A stretch of 64,000 bases of DNA from Onchidella celtica (lineage: Eukaryota > Mollusca > Gastropoda > Systellommatophora > Onchidiidae). Positions within the stretch are counted from its first letter, which is position 1. Every line of letters starts with the position of its first letter. Under the pieces are notes generated by a model. The model saw only the letters and a program-made list of their open reading frames with translations. It was not told the DNA's origin and searched no databases. The stretch spans positions 14,372,663 to 14,436,662 of the forward strand of contig OZ007569.1 in assembly GCA_963931925.1 (NCBI GenBank), given 5' to 3'. Made by a program: the position numbers and the translations under genes. Of the stretch, positions 1 to 13,700 are shown in pieces.

Positions 1-3000
1 AACATAATAATACATGTATAACAAATCGATTTTTCAAATTTTTAAGTTGCTACAGAAAGTATCTAGATGTATAGAGGGGGTTCACTTCCGCCAAATCGCG
101 AAACTAGGTTGCTGCGGTAAACAAGAAATTGAACAATTGAAAGAGACCTTCTTCACCAAAGATATTGTGCATATCTGTTTACTGTGGTTTGTTCCTATTT
201 TTGGGCTGATTGAAACTATTTACAACCGTTTGTAAGCTCCTACGCCCCGTGGAAATGCGCAAACCGGTATTGTTTACCGCAGCGACCTACTTTCCGCTCT
301 ACGCTAACAGTGGTTTCGCAGAGCCCACCCACCCCGTGTCTCGCAGTGCAAATCGACCAATAGTGAACCCTCTCTCTATAATTATACTGGTTACTACTAG
401 TTTTAGAGGACGGTGACGTAAATAATGTAAAAACCAAGGAATGGGAGTTCTGTTCACTGTATGTATCTTCCAGTTATTCGGCTTATTGTACAACGTCGTT
501 TACCATTGTTAATTATGTAGGGCGACAATCTCCGGCCCCATCATAGTTCATAGTGGTGAATTTAATCCATCCATGTGACAACCTTGACGTTAGTTATATC
601 TGTGCTATTGAAATGCTATTCCAGAATAACTGGGCTCCGATGTGTGTACGGGTTTTCCTGATCTGTTTCGTGTCACAGTATAATACGGATTGATTCCTTA
701 TGCCCAAGGAGAAGCCGGGCTAAATGGCAGACTTCGACATTTCAGCGGTATAAATCCATTCAGTGTTATTAGGACTCACGTTAAATGTCACACGGTTGAG
801 TTCCCGAGGGCGCCCATGTCTTGTCTTTGATGCCTTTATTTCCCACAGAACCTTTTAATTTTTTTTAAAAAATTGAATGGATTTATCAAATGAAAGAGGA
901 AGGAGAGGGGAAGAATTACTCGTGCAGTTCCAAAATGTCACATCTAGGTTTTCTCAATATAATTATTTGCCCATTAAGTGTTTTACCCATCACATTGAAT
1001 ACGTATGATTTATTCGCCAGTCCTGTGGCATTTTGCATATTATTATTAGATGTTGTATCTTCAGATATTTAAGAGTTTAAGGAATTCACAATTGCAAATT
1101 TTACTTGAAGGAGGAAAAAGGGAAAGCAAGAGTTAGAAATTAATTTTGTAAGTTTTTCTCTGACGTACGAACCATGGCTGACTCCAGACTTATAGGAAGG
1201 CCTGACGGGGATGTATGATAGAATAGCGCTCATGAAATAAGTGGTTATCTGGCTTTGTAATCAGTTATGGCTCTCTTTCTCTCTCTCTCTGTCTCTCTCT
1301 CTCTCTCTGCCCCCCCCCCCCCCGGTCTCTCTTTCGCCGTTATTTCAATTTTGTTTCCAACCCCCCATCCTCCCTTTTGGAAGCAGCTGTAAATCCTTAC
1401 AAGATCTGTTTAAACCAATGGGTGCCGCGTGGCTGTTTTATGGCCAGTCGATCCACTTCTTTCATCAAGTGGAAAGGTCAATGAGCAGTGAAGGTTATGC
1501 TTAACAGCGATTGGTCGCGATTCGCTGCACCTCTACTATAATCTATATTGCACTGACCGGTGACGGTTTGTCGAACCAATAACACCGAATATAAGGAAGA
1601 ACATATGACTTGCTATAAAACACATTTTTATTGCTTCTGAATAGGTGGAGACTTCGTTGCAGTTAAATAGCCATAGCAATGTAGCATTTACCTGCACCTA
1701 TGATGACTGCATGCACTGGTGATCCCTTTCTGAATGATGAAGTTAGAGTGAATGACTCACATGATCATAACTTTCATAAGCATTTTTTTTGTTGTTTTTT
1801 TCACCCTCCGCCCCAGCGAACTATATTTTGAATGACAAGATTATTCCATTGTATGAGTATTAGATGCATTCGCCATGATACATTTTTTAAAATCCACAAA
1901 CTAGTCAGAAATAGCAGGTGTTGGTAACTTTTTTTTAAGCGTCCCACGACCGAAAATGAACCTCCAGAAATATTAGCAAGCTAATTCTGGATGAAGTCAG
2001 GGAGTTGACTTGATGAAAACCGTTGATCTCAAATACACGCTCAGTTTTACCAGGCAGTTTCTGCCCTGTAATTGCTTCCTAGAATGGCACAGTGCACGAC
2101 TGATTGCAAGGAAATTAGATTCATAAGGCAGTTTTCTCTTTCTCACGGCGCTCTCCATTTTGACAAACTTTTCGCGCGCGCACGAGGAGGCGTTGGAGAA
2201 AGGAGAGGAAAAGGACGCAGGACAAAAGAAAGGAATGAATTTGAGAAGGAATCCAGGGGAAAATGGATTTTATTTGATACCCACCCCCACCCAGCCCTCT
2301 CATCCTTTTGATAAGTTTGCAGAGCCGTGCAAATCTGCCTGCTTCTGAAATTTATGAATGGTGTGCCCGTGTTGCGAATGGCATTTTATGTTTGTGTGTG
2401 CGGAGTTATGCTTTTTTTAATGGAAGAGTATAAAGCTTATTCATTAAGGATCGTTTGTCACAATTTGCCCCCGTGTTTCGCATACAATCTGCACGTTTGT
2501 CTGACGTGGTTTTGCCGAAAGGCAAGATGAATGACACGGCCCAAGAGCACGTGTCCTACATAACTTGTTATATGCTCACAGGAGAATGGGACTGTGTTAT
2601 GTAGCTGTGGTGTTGAATAACATTTTTCTTATTGCCCATACTCTCAGCCTGTATGGTGTTTATGGTTCAGCGAGGCAGAGTATTTCGGTGTGTAGTTTGA
2701 GAGTTTACCTTGCGCAGGAAAAAATAAGTCGAGGAAGGAGTCAGGTGAAATGGGAGGAGGAGGAGAGAGAGAGAAAGGGAGAGGATGTGAAAAGAGGCTT
2801 GTGCCTATTATTAGTCTCCACCAGTGCGGAACGGCGCCCTGTGTTACAGCAGGTGTGCGATAATCACATGGCATCTGCATTTCCCTCACCTTGTCTTCCC
2901 GTATGTCTTACCATAGCACTGGCGAGGTGCCCTTCACTCAGAAATGTTTGTTATCGCCAGCGTTTGAACTTTACGAGGGGCAGATCTTTATCCGTGGATT

Positions 3001-5236
3001 GAGATTACCATCATTCGCTCACGCGGCACATCAGTATTGACCTACTTTCAAAATGATCGCTCATCTTTCCTGCACGAATCATTTTCCTACAAACCAAGAT
3101 TTTAAATGACGTCAGCCATTTTGAAATTAATTTTCTTTTCATTAGTTAACTGAGGCTCTGTTTTGTTGTTGTTTTCATGTGATCTGTGAAATAACAGAGG
3201 GTATATATTACGGGAACTGCCTGACGATGAATTTCACTGTTTTGTTTATCTCGGGCGGGGCACTCTACCCTGCATTCATTGAATATATGTCAGCCCGTAT
3301 CCAATTTTTCTTTTCATTTTGTCATTCCCACTCGCTGAGCTCGGGAATTGTGTGCCAAATGAAATAAATAAAACAGTCACAAAAATGCGTACTCTTTCTG
3401 GTACGTCGTGAAGTAGATTTTGCACAAGCTATTACGATTGCTGCTTCAAATTATTTGCCCATGACAGATCAAACACGCTGATCGGAGTCATTTTCGGTAT
3501 AGCTGTATCGATTCTGCAAATAACGGGAACAAGTAACAGTCTGAATTTACTCGTCATTTTACGTCGACGGTATCAAATAAACCTACTTGATCGATTGATC
3601 ACGGCCGCGTGTATATCGATTTGCTGGCCTGTGTGTTAACTCGCTGCTGTAGAGGAACCGCACACCGTGTGTCAGATCAGGCACAGCGTGCCAAAATGCA
3701 TATTATTTGGAATTAATAAAACACATCATGTATTGTTAAGTTGCATGTCAAACGTGTATTTAAGTAAATAGTAGCCACCATCAGTCCGTAGTAAAAATTA
3801 AAAGCAGTTGACAATGAGCAGTGACATGTGCATGTTTTAAATTCCACATAACATCGTGAGACAGTGTTGAGGTCACGAAACAAAATGAACTGCTGAATAA
3901 TTGTACCCTGCGTGGGGGAAGTTTCCCTTCACAGCTACACGGGAAACCAGTCAAGGCGTCTTTAGGAACTACACCTAGATATTATATTATACATGTATAT
4001 CTTTTCCCCGAGCTCGGGTTGTTGAAATGGCAGGACATGGAAAGTTTTTACCTCACCAGATAAAGACTCTTTAAGTGTAAGAACAAACAGTTAAAAGACG
4101 GATATGGTATCGGTTTCAGATTACATGGGTCTTGAATTTATGCCCACCTCTAGCGCTTCCGTTACAGGTATGTTATGAAAGAGAATTCAGTGTATTTAAC
4201 GGGCGCTATTCTTGTACTCTGGGCTCGCAGGCCCCGTCCACTTTTTTAAATTTAATTATTGTTTTGTGTGTATGTGTGGAAAGGAAACATTAATAGCATG
4301 TGGTTGGGGATGTCTACACCCGGGAGAACAGTTGGCCAACACAACACTATACAGGTGTCGCATTCTCCCTTCAGTCTGCACCGGCATCTTTTCACTGCCA
4401 TGTTTCCAATTCTGAATACCGTGGCATAAAACATATTTCCAAATTGAACTGAAGTCACGCATAAATTAGTTATACAGTAATTCTGGTTTCATTTGAAGAG
4501 GAAGAAAAGGAGGAGAAAAATATACGATGCATAGTATAATAAATATTCAGTGAAGCCGGGCATCCATCATTCTGGTGTTTACAAATTGGTATGTGGTAAA
4601 AGGGAGGAGAAGTATCCCATGTACATGTATGTTTTTACTGTGGTTGAATGCATAATCAGTGATCCTGCATCTGATGTCGCTTCAGACCTATCATAATGTT
4701 GAAAGGCTAGGCGGACAGCAGCACATCTGGTATAACAATCATTCACTAAACAAAATCGCGACAAATGGAATAAAATATGTTTGCGTCTTTTCAGCATACA
4801 CTTTCCTCTTTTCAGTGGCGATGAACTCTCTGCAGCTGTCACCTTTTCCCTTGCAAATGTTCAAAGTAGCTGGATTGTCAGTGTTGTGAAGTAAGATCAT
4901 TGTGGGACATTTATGTTCACATGCACTCAGAATGCAACTATGTTGTCGGCCAAACAAGTCGGGAGACTTATTGTTCTAATTTTGTACTTAATCCAAGTGG
5001 AATGGTCGACAACGTGTTTTGCCAAATAATAATGAAATATAGAGATGATGACGTGTCAGTATTTTGCACTCCCTCCTCCATTTTCGTTTTAGTTTCTTAT
5101 TTTTCTGTTTCTCGGTCTCTGTCACACTTTTCTTTTGTCGTCCATAATCGTCCGTGCAGAATCATTGTTTTACTCGTCATGGATCGTTGCCAGTTCACTA
5201 GTTGTCTTGGACGTAAAACGTAAAAAGCCCTATTAC
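1..5236. other. Noncoding region, no gene recognised
   Basis: No open frame here looks like a protein domain I know, and the open frames present are short and compositionally random. The stretch holds one CT microsatellite followed by a C-run (listed separately) and many AT-rich words. It could be intergenic DNA or part of a long 5' intron of the ZNF839-like gene, whose first exons are not visible. Confidence 0.6.
1271..1323. repeat. CT microsatellite followed by poly-C
   Basis: A (CT)n tract with a few interruptions runs from about 1271 to 1308 and is followed directly by a run of about 14 C. An 87-codon open frame across it reads Ser-Leu repeats and is only a product of the microsatellite. 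Confidence 0.95.
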
Positions 5237-5382
5237 ACCTGTGGCCGTATGCATAATCAATGCGTAAACTAAAGTAAATACGTTAACTGGTGTTAACACG
5301 AGAAATTGTATTCATTTCTTGCGTTAACACCAGTCAACGTTTTACTTTAGTTTACGCATTGATTATGCATACGGCCACTGGT
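5237..5382. mobile_element. Hairpin (foldback/MITE-like) element, ~146 bp
   Basis: The sequence reads into its own reverse complement almost from end to end. The left arm begins GTGGCCGTATGCATAATCAA at 5241 and the right arm ends with the complement at 5378; a few more paired bases flank each side. The arms are about 65 bp each with only a few mismatches and a loop of roughly 7 bp (TGTATTC). Nothing in it codes. I infer a non-autonomous inverted-repeat element, but no convincing target-site duplication is visible and I cannot name its family. Confidence 0.75.
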
Positions 5383-6778
5383 CACCACAAAAAAACACCA
5401 AACAAACAAAAATGGCCGTGCAGTTTGTTTCAAAACCAGTCACCCAGTCTGCTAAAAATCTGGCGACTTTTACGCATGACCTTCTTTCGTATATTGAGCC
5501 TCTTCAATATTTGAAATAATATTTTAATCGATCCACAACGATCCAAATTTGGAATGCGTATGGCTTTACCAGCAAATACGTTTCAGTTTATAAATGTTTA
5601 TACCTTTGCATTCATGTGGGCGATTCTTAAGCGGTTTTGCATGTTTCAGAATTCTTGGACACGGCAGTAAATGTCAGGGCATTACGAGTTCAAATGCTCC
5701 CTGGAAGAAACACTTGTTTGACGTTGAAAGACCTTGAGATTGTTCAACATACCGTTCGAATGAAACACACGCACATGCTTATATTACTTCTGGTGCTATC
5801 TAAGTTGCTCCACCCCAGAAAGAGCCATTTTCAGGGGCTGTGGAAGCAGTTTGTGAGATTATCAGCCAACGGGGATCTGTACGTTGTGTAAACTACCAGC
5901 TAATTAGAGAAAAAAAGATACATGTAGATCTAATCGCACAGGTGTGAGCCACAAATAACGTTCGGCTTCAATTTTGTATTCTGGGAAGATGTTCAAATGA
6001 GTCATGGCTTTCATTTTCTTGACACACTTGTTTACCAGTTCAATCATGTCGCTGGGATGCATTTTGTTTGATGACTGCGAGAGGGAAAGCTCTGTGCAAA
6101 CAGAAACCTCTTGGTAGTGGTTTTGGACGGTGGGAGGGGGGCGGCGTGGTGATGACTCTACTAGCAGTGTGTAGAGTGTATGTAATGAGCATGATATTCC
6201 ATAATGTGACTAGGTAAGGAAATCAGGGATGCCAAAAGTCCGGATTTTCCGGTATATTCCTGTTTCCTCGGTATTTTCCGATTTCCTGTGTATTTAATTG
6301 TATTTTGTGTGTTAGTAATTGTTTAAAAACTGTTAAAAAAATTTTTTGTTTTGGTGCAAACACGATGACACGCCCATTTTTCAGGTTGTTGTTTTTTTTT
6401 TTTTTTTTTACAAAAATCATTTGGCATCCGTGGGAAATGATGTGGAGGGTCGCGTCGATATTAGGAGTCTGTTTTGGGTTTTGGAAAGTTGGCAGCTTTG
6501 TATTAATCATCGCACCATAAGAATTTCAGTAAGACAGTAAAATTTCAGAATTGACCGAAGATTATAATGCAGTGATATAAAGCCCAGTGGCCCCCTCTGG
6601 GATCACGTGGCACAATGTAAAAATTACGTTTGCGGCTCGCAGCCACTTGTTTTTTTGTTTTTTTTTTGGTTTTGCGGTTATTGAGAGAATCAGCAGGAAT
6701 TTAATAATAAAGTCTGTGCTGTGATACATGTACAAACCAAACCTCACTTTATCAGGAGCGACACGTGTCATTTGGAAA

Positions 6779-6865
6779 TCTCTCTCTCTCTCTCCTTCCC
6801 CTCCCCCTCCCCCTCTCTCTCTCTCCTTCCCCTCCCCCTCCCTCTCTCTCTCTCTCTCTCTCCCT

Positions 6866-6954
<89 letters not shown>
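6779..6954. repeat. Long CT-rich microsatellite/minisatellite
   Basis: About 175 bp of nearly pure pyrimidine. The first half alternates CT runs with CCTTCCCCTCCCCCTC-like blocks. The second half is an almost uninterrupted (CT)n of about 90 bp. All six-frame translations across it are Ser/Leu/Pro or Arg/Glu repeats and are not genes. Confidence 0.97.
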
Positions 6955-6956
<2 letters not shown>

Positions 6957-7095
6957 TTGATTCATCGCATCAGGTGGGCCAATTTCCTCCTGTACATATT
7001 GTGTACATGTGCTACCTTTCTTATAGATCTTTCCGCCATCTTAAGCTGCCGGTGACAGAAATTGACCGTCAAGTTGTCGATATTTGCCAGGTAAC

Positions 7096-7119
7096 GAGAG
7101 AGAGAGAGAGAGAGAGAGA
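7096..7119. repeat. GA microsatellite
   Basis: A (GA)n tract of about 12 units, 140 bp after the end of the long CT tract and of opposite strand composition, so the two could pair with each other. Confidence 0.9.
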
Positions 7120-7696
7120 CGCTGAGAGTGGGTGAAAATACTGCAGGAAAAAGTAAAACAGAAAGAATTGTTTGGAGTAAATCAATATATTGTGTACAGT
7201 TGAAATACATTTTTTTTGTTTTTTTTGGAAGGGGAGGAGGATCAATAATCATAATTATTGCAACCTGGTCCACAAACACAGAATAATTATGCACACGTTG
7301 TTATTGCAGACACTGAAAGGGCCCTTTTCTATTACCGTTAACGGTCAGCCCATGTCGTACGTCCAGTAAAAGACCCGATTGGCGAAATTGTAATTTCGCA
7401 GTTCAGGCCCTGACTTTTCCGGTGGTGTGAGATTTGTCGCAATCTTGTGTGGCCCTCTGTTACCTCGGGCAGGAACTGATCAGTTCCAACACAGTGTCCT
7501 CCTACGTACGGCTGTATGGAGATAATAATGTCGCTGTAATAGTTTAACGCCTTCTGTGTTCTTGATGAACTTGACAACCAAGCCTTTTTTGTTGTTGTTG
7601 TTGTTTAGGCGGGAGGCAGTTTTGTGAAAGGTGGGGCTGCCCTACGAATTCGTTACCCAACCTTTTCTTTTTGTTTTGTTGGCTTTGTGTCGTGGC

Positions 7697-7714
7697 GGGG
7701 GGGGGGGGGGGGGG
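7697..7714. repeat. Poly-G run (18 G)
   Basis: An uninterrupted run of G. Similar G or C runs of about 10 or more occur near 14911, 16611, 18043, 20137, 24840 and 26880. Confidence 0.95.
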
Positions 7715-10700
7715 AGATTTTATTATTATATTTGTGAATGTTGGTTCTCTTGATGGCATTGATTACCCAATCAAATTAAGTGGACGTTTATTTTCAAATG
7801 ATTAGACTAATGGACGCAACTTGTTGTCTTATTCGACAACGAAGCCTCCATCGCTTTAAAGTTTTATTGTTGAGATATCTCCGGTCATAATTTCACACCA
7901 GAAATATACAGTATGTCATATTATTGTATTAATGTTAAATTCTATTTATGTCATTCAGATTTTTTTTTTACATGGCAAATATTAGCTGCGTTTGTGACCC
8001 GGGGAAATTCCACATAAATTCAATTTAAACAGAATGTTGCCCAGTCTAGAGCAGCTTTATTCAGTAGACCAGAATAAACCAACGTTCAGGATGTATATAC
8101 ATTTGGAATCTTGAAGAAGACAAAACCCAAACTATAACATTTCTGCATGCGTGGACAGAGACAGCCGTGATAATTTGATTTGTCGGACAATGTTATCAAC
8201 AGCAACAGGAAGTGACACACTTTCATTTGGGGAAATCGGAGAAAGGAACGGGGAGGAAGGGGGGAACATGGCCCAGTCCGGGGACCTGGCTGCCTTATTG
8301 ATGTCCTATTGACGTGCAAGTGCTGGCTGTTGTCTCTGTCTCGGCGCTGCAAACAGTGTGGCTTTTTTTTTTTCTTTGGTCCCATTCTGCACAGACATAA
8401 CTGAATACAAAGTGCCAGGATTGTTTCTTCTCTTTCATTAAGCCGTTCTCCTGCTGTTGGAAATGGGTCAGGGGAAGAACTCAGAGCCAAAGTAAAACCG
8501 ACAAGGTTACAGTGGTTTTTAAGTCTATTCACACGGGAGTACGTGAGGGCGTGCATGCTTGTCAGAAAGAAAGAGTGTATATGCAGTGATCACCTTGATT
8601 TCAACTAAGTTTTCAAGGCTTTGCATCCAAGCATGGGTTTGTTTTAAATATGCTTGCTCCACGACTATTCAAGTGCGGAATCTGCATAATGGCAAAATAA
8701 AATTGCAAATGGATTGAGATTATATGCATGTTATAAATTGGAGCTTTGGGGGAAGAAACACTGGCGTCTTTAAGAAGCAGGGGGAATTTTGAAGACAGCA
8801 GGGTACAGACAGAGACAGTGCGCTATCGCTGATAGGCCTATAATCTGAGACAGAACGCTAGCTCTTGTTCCAGTTTTGTTGTCCTTGTTGTTCCAAGTTA
8901 TTGGTGTTTTTGCACCAACATCAACCACCCGTACTTAAGAAAAATGATCAATCTTTAAGCCAGATCGAGCAATTTCACCAGAAAGGCGGTCGTGTTTATA
9001 GCTGGGTCTGAGTGCACATAAGCTCTGAACATTTGAGTCACCGTGCCCTCGACAGCGATCTGGAACGAGCTGAACGCCACATGACCGGGGATGCGCGCGA
9101 TTTGTAAACTAATTTATAAAGTAATTTATTGTAATATAAACAGTTATGTCAGATTTCTGCAGGCACGTGGTGAAATTTCAAATGTTTCTTTGCTGAGCCC
9201 AGATGAAAATGGCAAAATAAGTATAAACATAATATACATGTATATAACAAAGAAGAACATTCTTTTATGCACAGACCTACGGTGATCTGTTCACGTTCAT
9301 GTGCAAACCTCCTTGCGTGAATGGCAAATCTGAAGCTTTGTAGTTGGTCCCCTGGTGAACACTGGTCGATGGTGCTTGCCTCACGCAGCTGGGAATTGCA
9401 CTATCCTTTTATCATACCTAATCCATAACCAGCTCACGGAACACACAGGAGAAACCGTCACGGTTCGTTCGCCGAAATGCATCAGTTTGCCAGCTGTAAT
9501 TTATTGTAAAACCTTTTCCCGCTTATTGTATCTAGTGTTCAGCTCCCATCCCCAGCCCATCCGTCCTTTTGTTTCCCTAAGCCTGACGGTTGGTCATCCA
9601 TCAGTCACATGGTCTGTTGTCAAATATTTGATTTATCACAAATTGGAACAGTCGCGGCAGAAATTTATCGTTCTCTCAGTACTCCTTCCCCCCGAACAGC
9701 CATTTTCGCTATGGAATGGTGCGACCGTATTATTATCGTTTTTCGGGTAATTTTATTTTTGGCCCAGCTTTTAGTTTGCAAGCTGGCGTTATTATTGAAG
9801 CAGAGTTTTCCTCACCTGCAGCATAATTTGTTCCCACTAGAGTATCCCCATTATGGTTGCTGATTCAAACGATGAAGGCAACCCAGTCTCCAGATGTGGA
9901 AGCTACAGCATGTCTGTTTTCAATATTTATGCATCACACTTCTTCTTTCTCTCCTCCTCCCCCGTCTCCCCCCGGGCTGTCATTTGCCAGGAAGTGTTTT
10001 TTCCTATTACATGTATATACAGTAAAGATTTTATTTGGTGGAAAAGAACAAAATCTGCTACATTTCATTTCCTGTGGGCTTTGTCTCGCCCCCATCCAAT
10101 CCATTCTGCTTTCCATTTTTAACATTGGTTGATGTAACATCAACTTCTTGTTAAAGAGGACCAGCAGTGTCCTCAAGTTAGCCAAAATCGACTGCCGCCT
10201 TATATTTTCTCTGGTAACAAAACCCATTTTATTGATCAACATTAAGTTAAGAGAAGATGAGCTGAACGTTACACAGTGACGCCTACAAAATATGTATTAA
10301 AGTAAAGGGGCTGTAACATCGATTGCGTGAGACACTTGCAAATTCATAGACTCAGTGGTTTTTATGATATTTCGTCATACATAGTGTGCAGTGTAATCTG
10401 ACAGCTGAAGATGGCAGTGTACTGTTACTTAAATTAGTTTGTCTGGTTTGAAATTATTTCGAAAACTCAAACCCTATAGTTGCAAGTAGTTTTTCTTCTA
10501 TTTCTATTCTTTTATTTCTCTGGTGGATTTTGGTTGGTCATACTTACGACACTCCTAACAAAATGGCCCGAGGCTCAGTGGGGTTATAATTATAATGTTG
10601 TAATGTCTTCTGGCATATGTTTCGGGACCGTAAAGCATAGGGTTTCAAGAGGCACCTCCATTACCTGACCACCACTTAATAAATCTTACAGTCACAAGTC

Positions 10701-13700
10701 CTTGACATAATTGTCATGATTAGTTATCGCCGACATGGAGGTGCACCTGACCTGAAGTCCTTGGCCATGAAAGTATAGTCTGTGTTGTATTGCGTCGTTG
10801 TTATTAAGTTAGTGTCAGATTTACTTGACGAGTTATGGGATTATTGGAGACATAATTACACCGGTGGGCTGGCATCTTTCCGACGTTCTTGTAGATGTTG
10901 CTAATATTGAGCTATTACGTCAGTGGATGTTTCTTTGCATTTTTATTTAAGTTGCACGTGATGAGCAATTCAGATGGATGCTCGTGATTGAAAGCGATGG
11001 CTTAGCCAGGCACTTGTTCTTGTATGAAATAATTGCCTTATGTTCGGAAATGCATTTTGAAACCCGGAAGTTTAGAAGTTGCAGGAAAATACACAAATGG
11101 ATTTCTCCTGTCGGTACATTCAAGCTTATTGTAAACTATCTTACAAGTCGCCGTATTAAACATTATTTTGATCAGCGGTGTGTCCTTCCTCGGGTACATG
11201 TGGAACCCATGCTTTACTTGGAGACCTGGAACCCCAGATATGAACCGTAGGAAACCCAAACCTATTTTATCACTACATGTGTCAGATTGCAGGTGCATCC
11301 AAGAAATGCTCAACGGCTGAAATTTCCACGTAAAGAAACCGTTTGCACGGGCAGGAGAAAGAGGAAGAAGAAGTTGTATATTTTACAGTTTCCGATGGAT
11401 AATGCGGCACTAAGACGAGGAAATGGTGTAATTCAGTTTCTCACTGAAACTTCAACATTTGTCGCTTACATGTCTTCCCCCCACTTCTCCTCTGCCTCGC
11501 CCCCCCCCCCTTTCCCACTTTTAGTTGCTTCTGTAACGTTTTCACTTAGCAGTAACAATTAATGCACTTGAACTTTTTTTTGTTTGTTTTAATTTCATCT
11601 AGTTTTCTTAAAGAGTAGATGAGGATGTAACGAAAGAAGGCGGAACGAAGACAGTTTGTGTCATTATAAATTTTGCAAGATTATAATTATGATACTATGG
11701 TGCAGAATGTCAAGAGTGTCACTGTGACTTTCTGTATTTTAGGGGGTAAACATGAAGATTCAGTACAGCTCTAGTGTGCAATTTAAATAGATGCAAGTTC
11801 ATGCCCAGAATAATGGTTTACTTTACACATCTGCCTAGGTTGAAGAATGAATGAAAAGATGTATTTGTGGGTGGGCGTTGAAAGCATATGATAACGGAAA
11901 TTTTGGTTGTTTTGAGACAACAGTTTAGTGTCTTATCGATAAGCAGATTCGGCGTGAGTTCTTTCAAGAGCGGTATGATTTTCAACCTAGTGTGCACAGA
12001 AATAATGTGTGGTGATTTTAGCAAGCATGCAAAGGGTGGGGGTATCTGCCTTCGGGATTCGATGTCCCGCTGAGGCATTCGCGTGGAACGTTAGTTGTGT
12101 TCTTTTATTGACGCAACAGTACATGTTTTAAATTGTCCTGGCCACTAAAAAGGTCATCGTTTCAACATAACAAATGTTTGAATGGAGCATAAAAGATCGG
12201 TGCATTATTGGTTATCACCAGGATGCTAGACATGCACTTCTGGCTTTCATCAAGCCTTCCACCCCCTTTACCGACCATAGCCTCCTTTCCTCATGTACCA
12301 TCAGCACTACAGACCATTAGATCCCTGGCTATTTCAGTATCTCTGGAAATGACACTGCCGCCAAACTTGCGAAAGGAAGTCAAGAATGAAAATGATCCGC
12401 AAACGCAGAACCACAGAGGTATTCTAATTCAAACAAATTCCGTGAAATGCGGTAAAGGAATAACAGATTAATATAGTGCGACCAGCTCTCAAATTTGCTG
12501 GCACCATTTACTTTGAGATGACCCAACTCAGGTCAGAAGAAAGCAGACTTACTACAGGAGACCGCAAGGTAATTTTCAAATATAACATACTCCAGCTGAC
12601 TATTACCCCAGCCAAACATTTTCCACGCGTATTGATTTACCACTGAACTTTACATTATGAAAGTTTCCACAACATTCCATTCAAATGCCGGGAAATGGGA
12701 TGATTCCTCGTGCCACTACTACAATCAACAAAACTGAACAACCTGTGTGAATCGTTTAAAAACACACATTTTTGAAGCTGACCGGCTGAAAATAATGAAG
12801 AACTCTCAGAGCTGGAAGGAAAAGACCCGTTTGTTCATGTATTCAGAACAGGTAGACACACTGGCGTGACATGTGGTAACCGAGATATTTAAATATTCAA
12901 GTACCATTCGACATTCCGGTTGGAACGCGACGAAGAAGGTCAAAGGATTTACTTGTTCGTAGCTGTGGGCTGACTGAAGACACAGCACTCAAAGCAGTGT
13001 GGTATGGCCACTTTTATATGACGCACATATTGGTTATACTTAACTTATACACCAGTAGTACAACAGACAAAGGCAAGGTTCATATCTTTAACTTGTTCAT
13101 GCGTATAATGTGCATGATGGGGAAGAGGAAAGTTCGGGCGAGAGTCACAACGCAGTCAAATACGAGTGTGCGTTCAGTCACTGGTACACTGATATCAAAA
13201 CACAAGTTACAAGAAAGCGTCTTAACTCCATGCAGATGCTATTTCTCCGGAAAAATCAGAAATTACGCCCCTGCACTAGTTTTTCACGCCAATAATATGA
13301 AAGGTACTGCATTGTTCTGAATTTTTGCCCCAGACTTATGTGATTCAGATTAGATTGGCGGTTGTGGTTAATTGCCGCGTTAATATCCGGGTTTTTTCTT
13401 TTCTTGCCTAGTTCCCACCTTCTCTGTAGATTTCTTTTTTAAGTAGTTATTTCTGAATGTCTTGGTTCCCCCACAGAAGCCAGACAGTCTTGAGGTTTGT
13501 TTTCACGATATCGATCGTCTGTTGGAAGGCAATAATTTAGTCCCATGTTTCCCATTTTCCCATCGAAAGCAAAACTTCTAAAGATGATTAAACTGGCAGT
13601 GACATTTTGCTTGCCTAACAGCGGAAGAAAACACTTTCAAGATAATAGGGTTGAATGTCAAATGGCGGGTAATTGCATCGTCATATAATTTCCAGCCTTT

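Noticed and set aside
2565-3002. 145-codon plus-strand open frame
   Set aside because: No recognisable domain, no splice or start context, and a competing frame on the other strand; length is within chance for this base composition.
6721-7135. Open frames of 79-135 codons reading Ser-Leu and Arg-Glu repeats
   Set aside because: They are direct translations of the CT microsatellite in several frames and have no gene-like composition outside it.
8086-8556. 156-codon minus-strand open frame
   Set aside because: Includes a poly-Lys run from a T-tract and has no domain; treated as chance.
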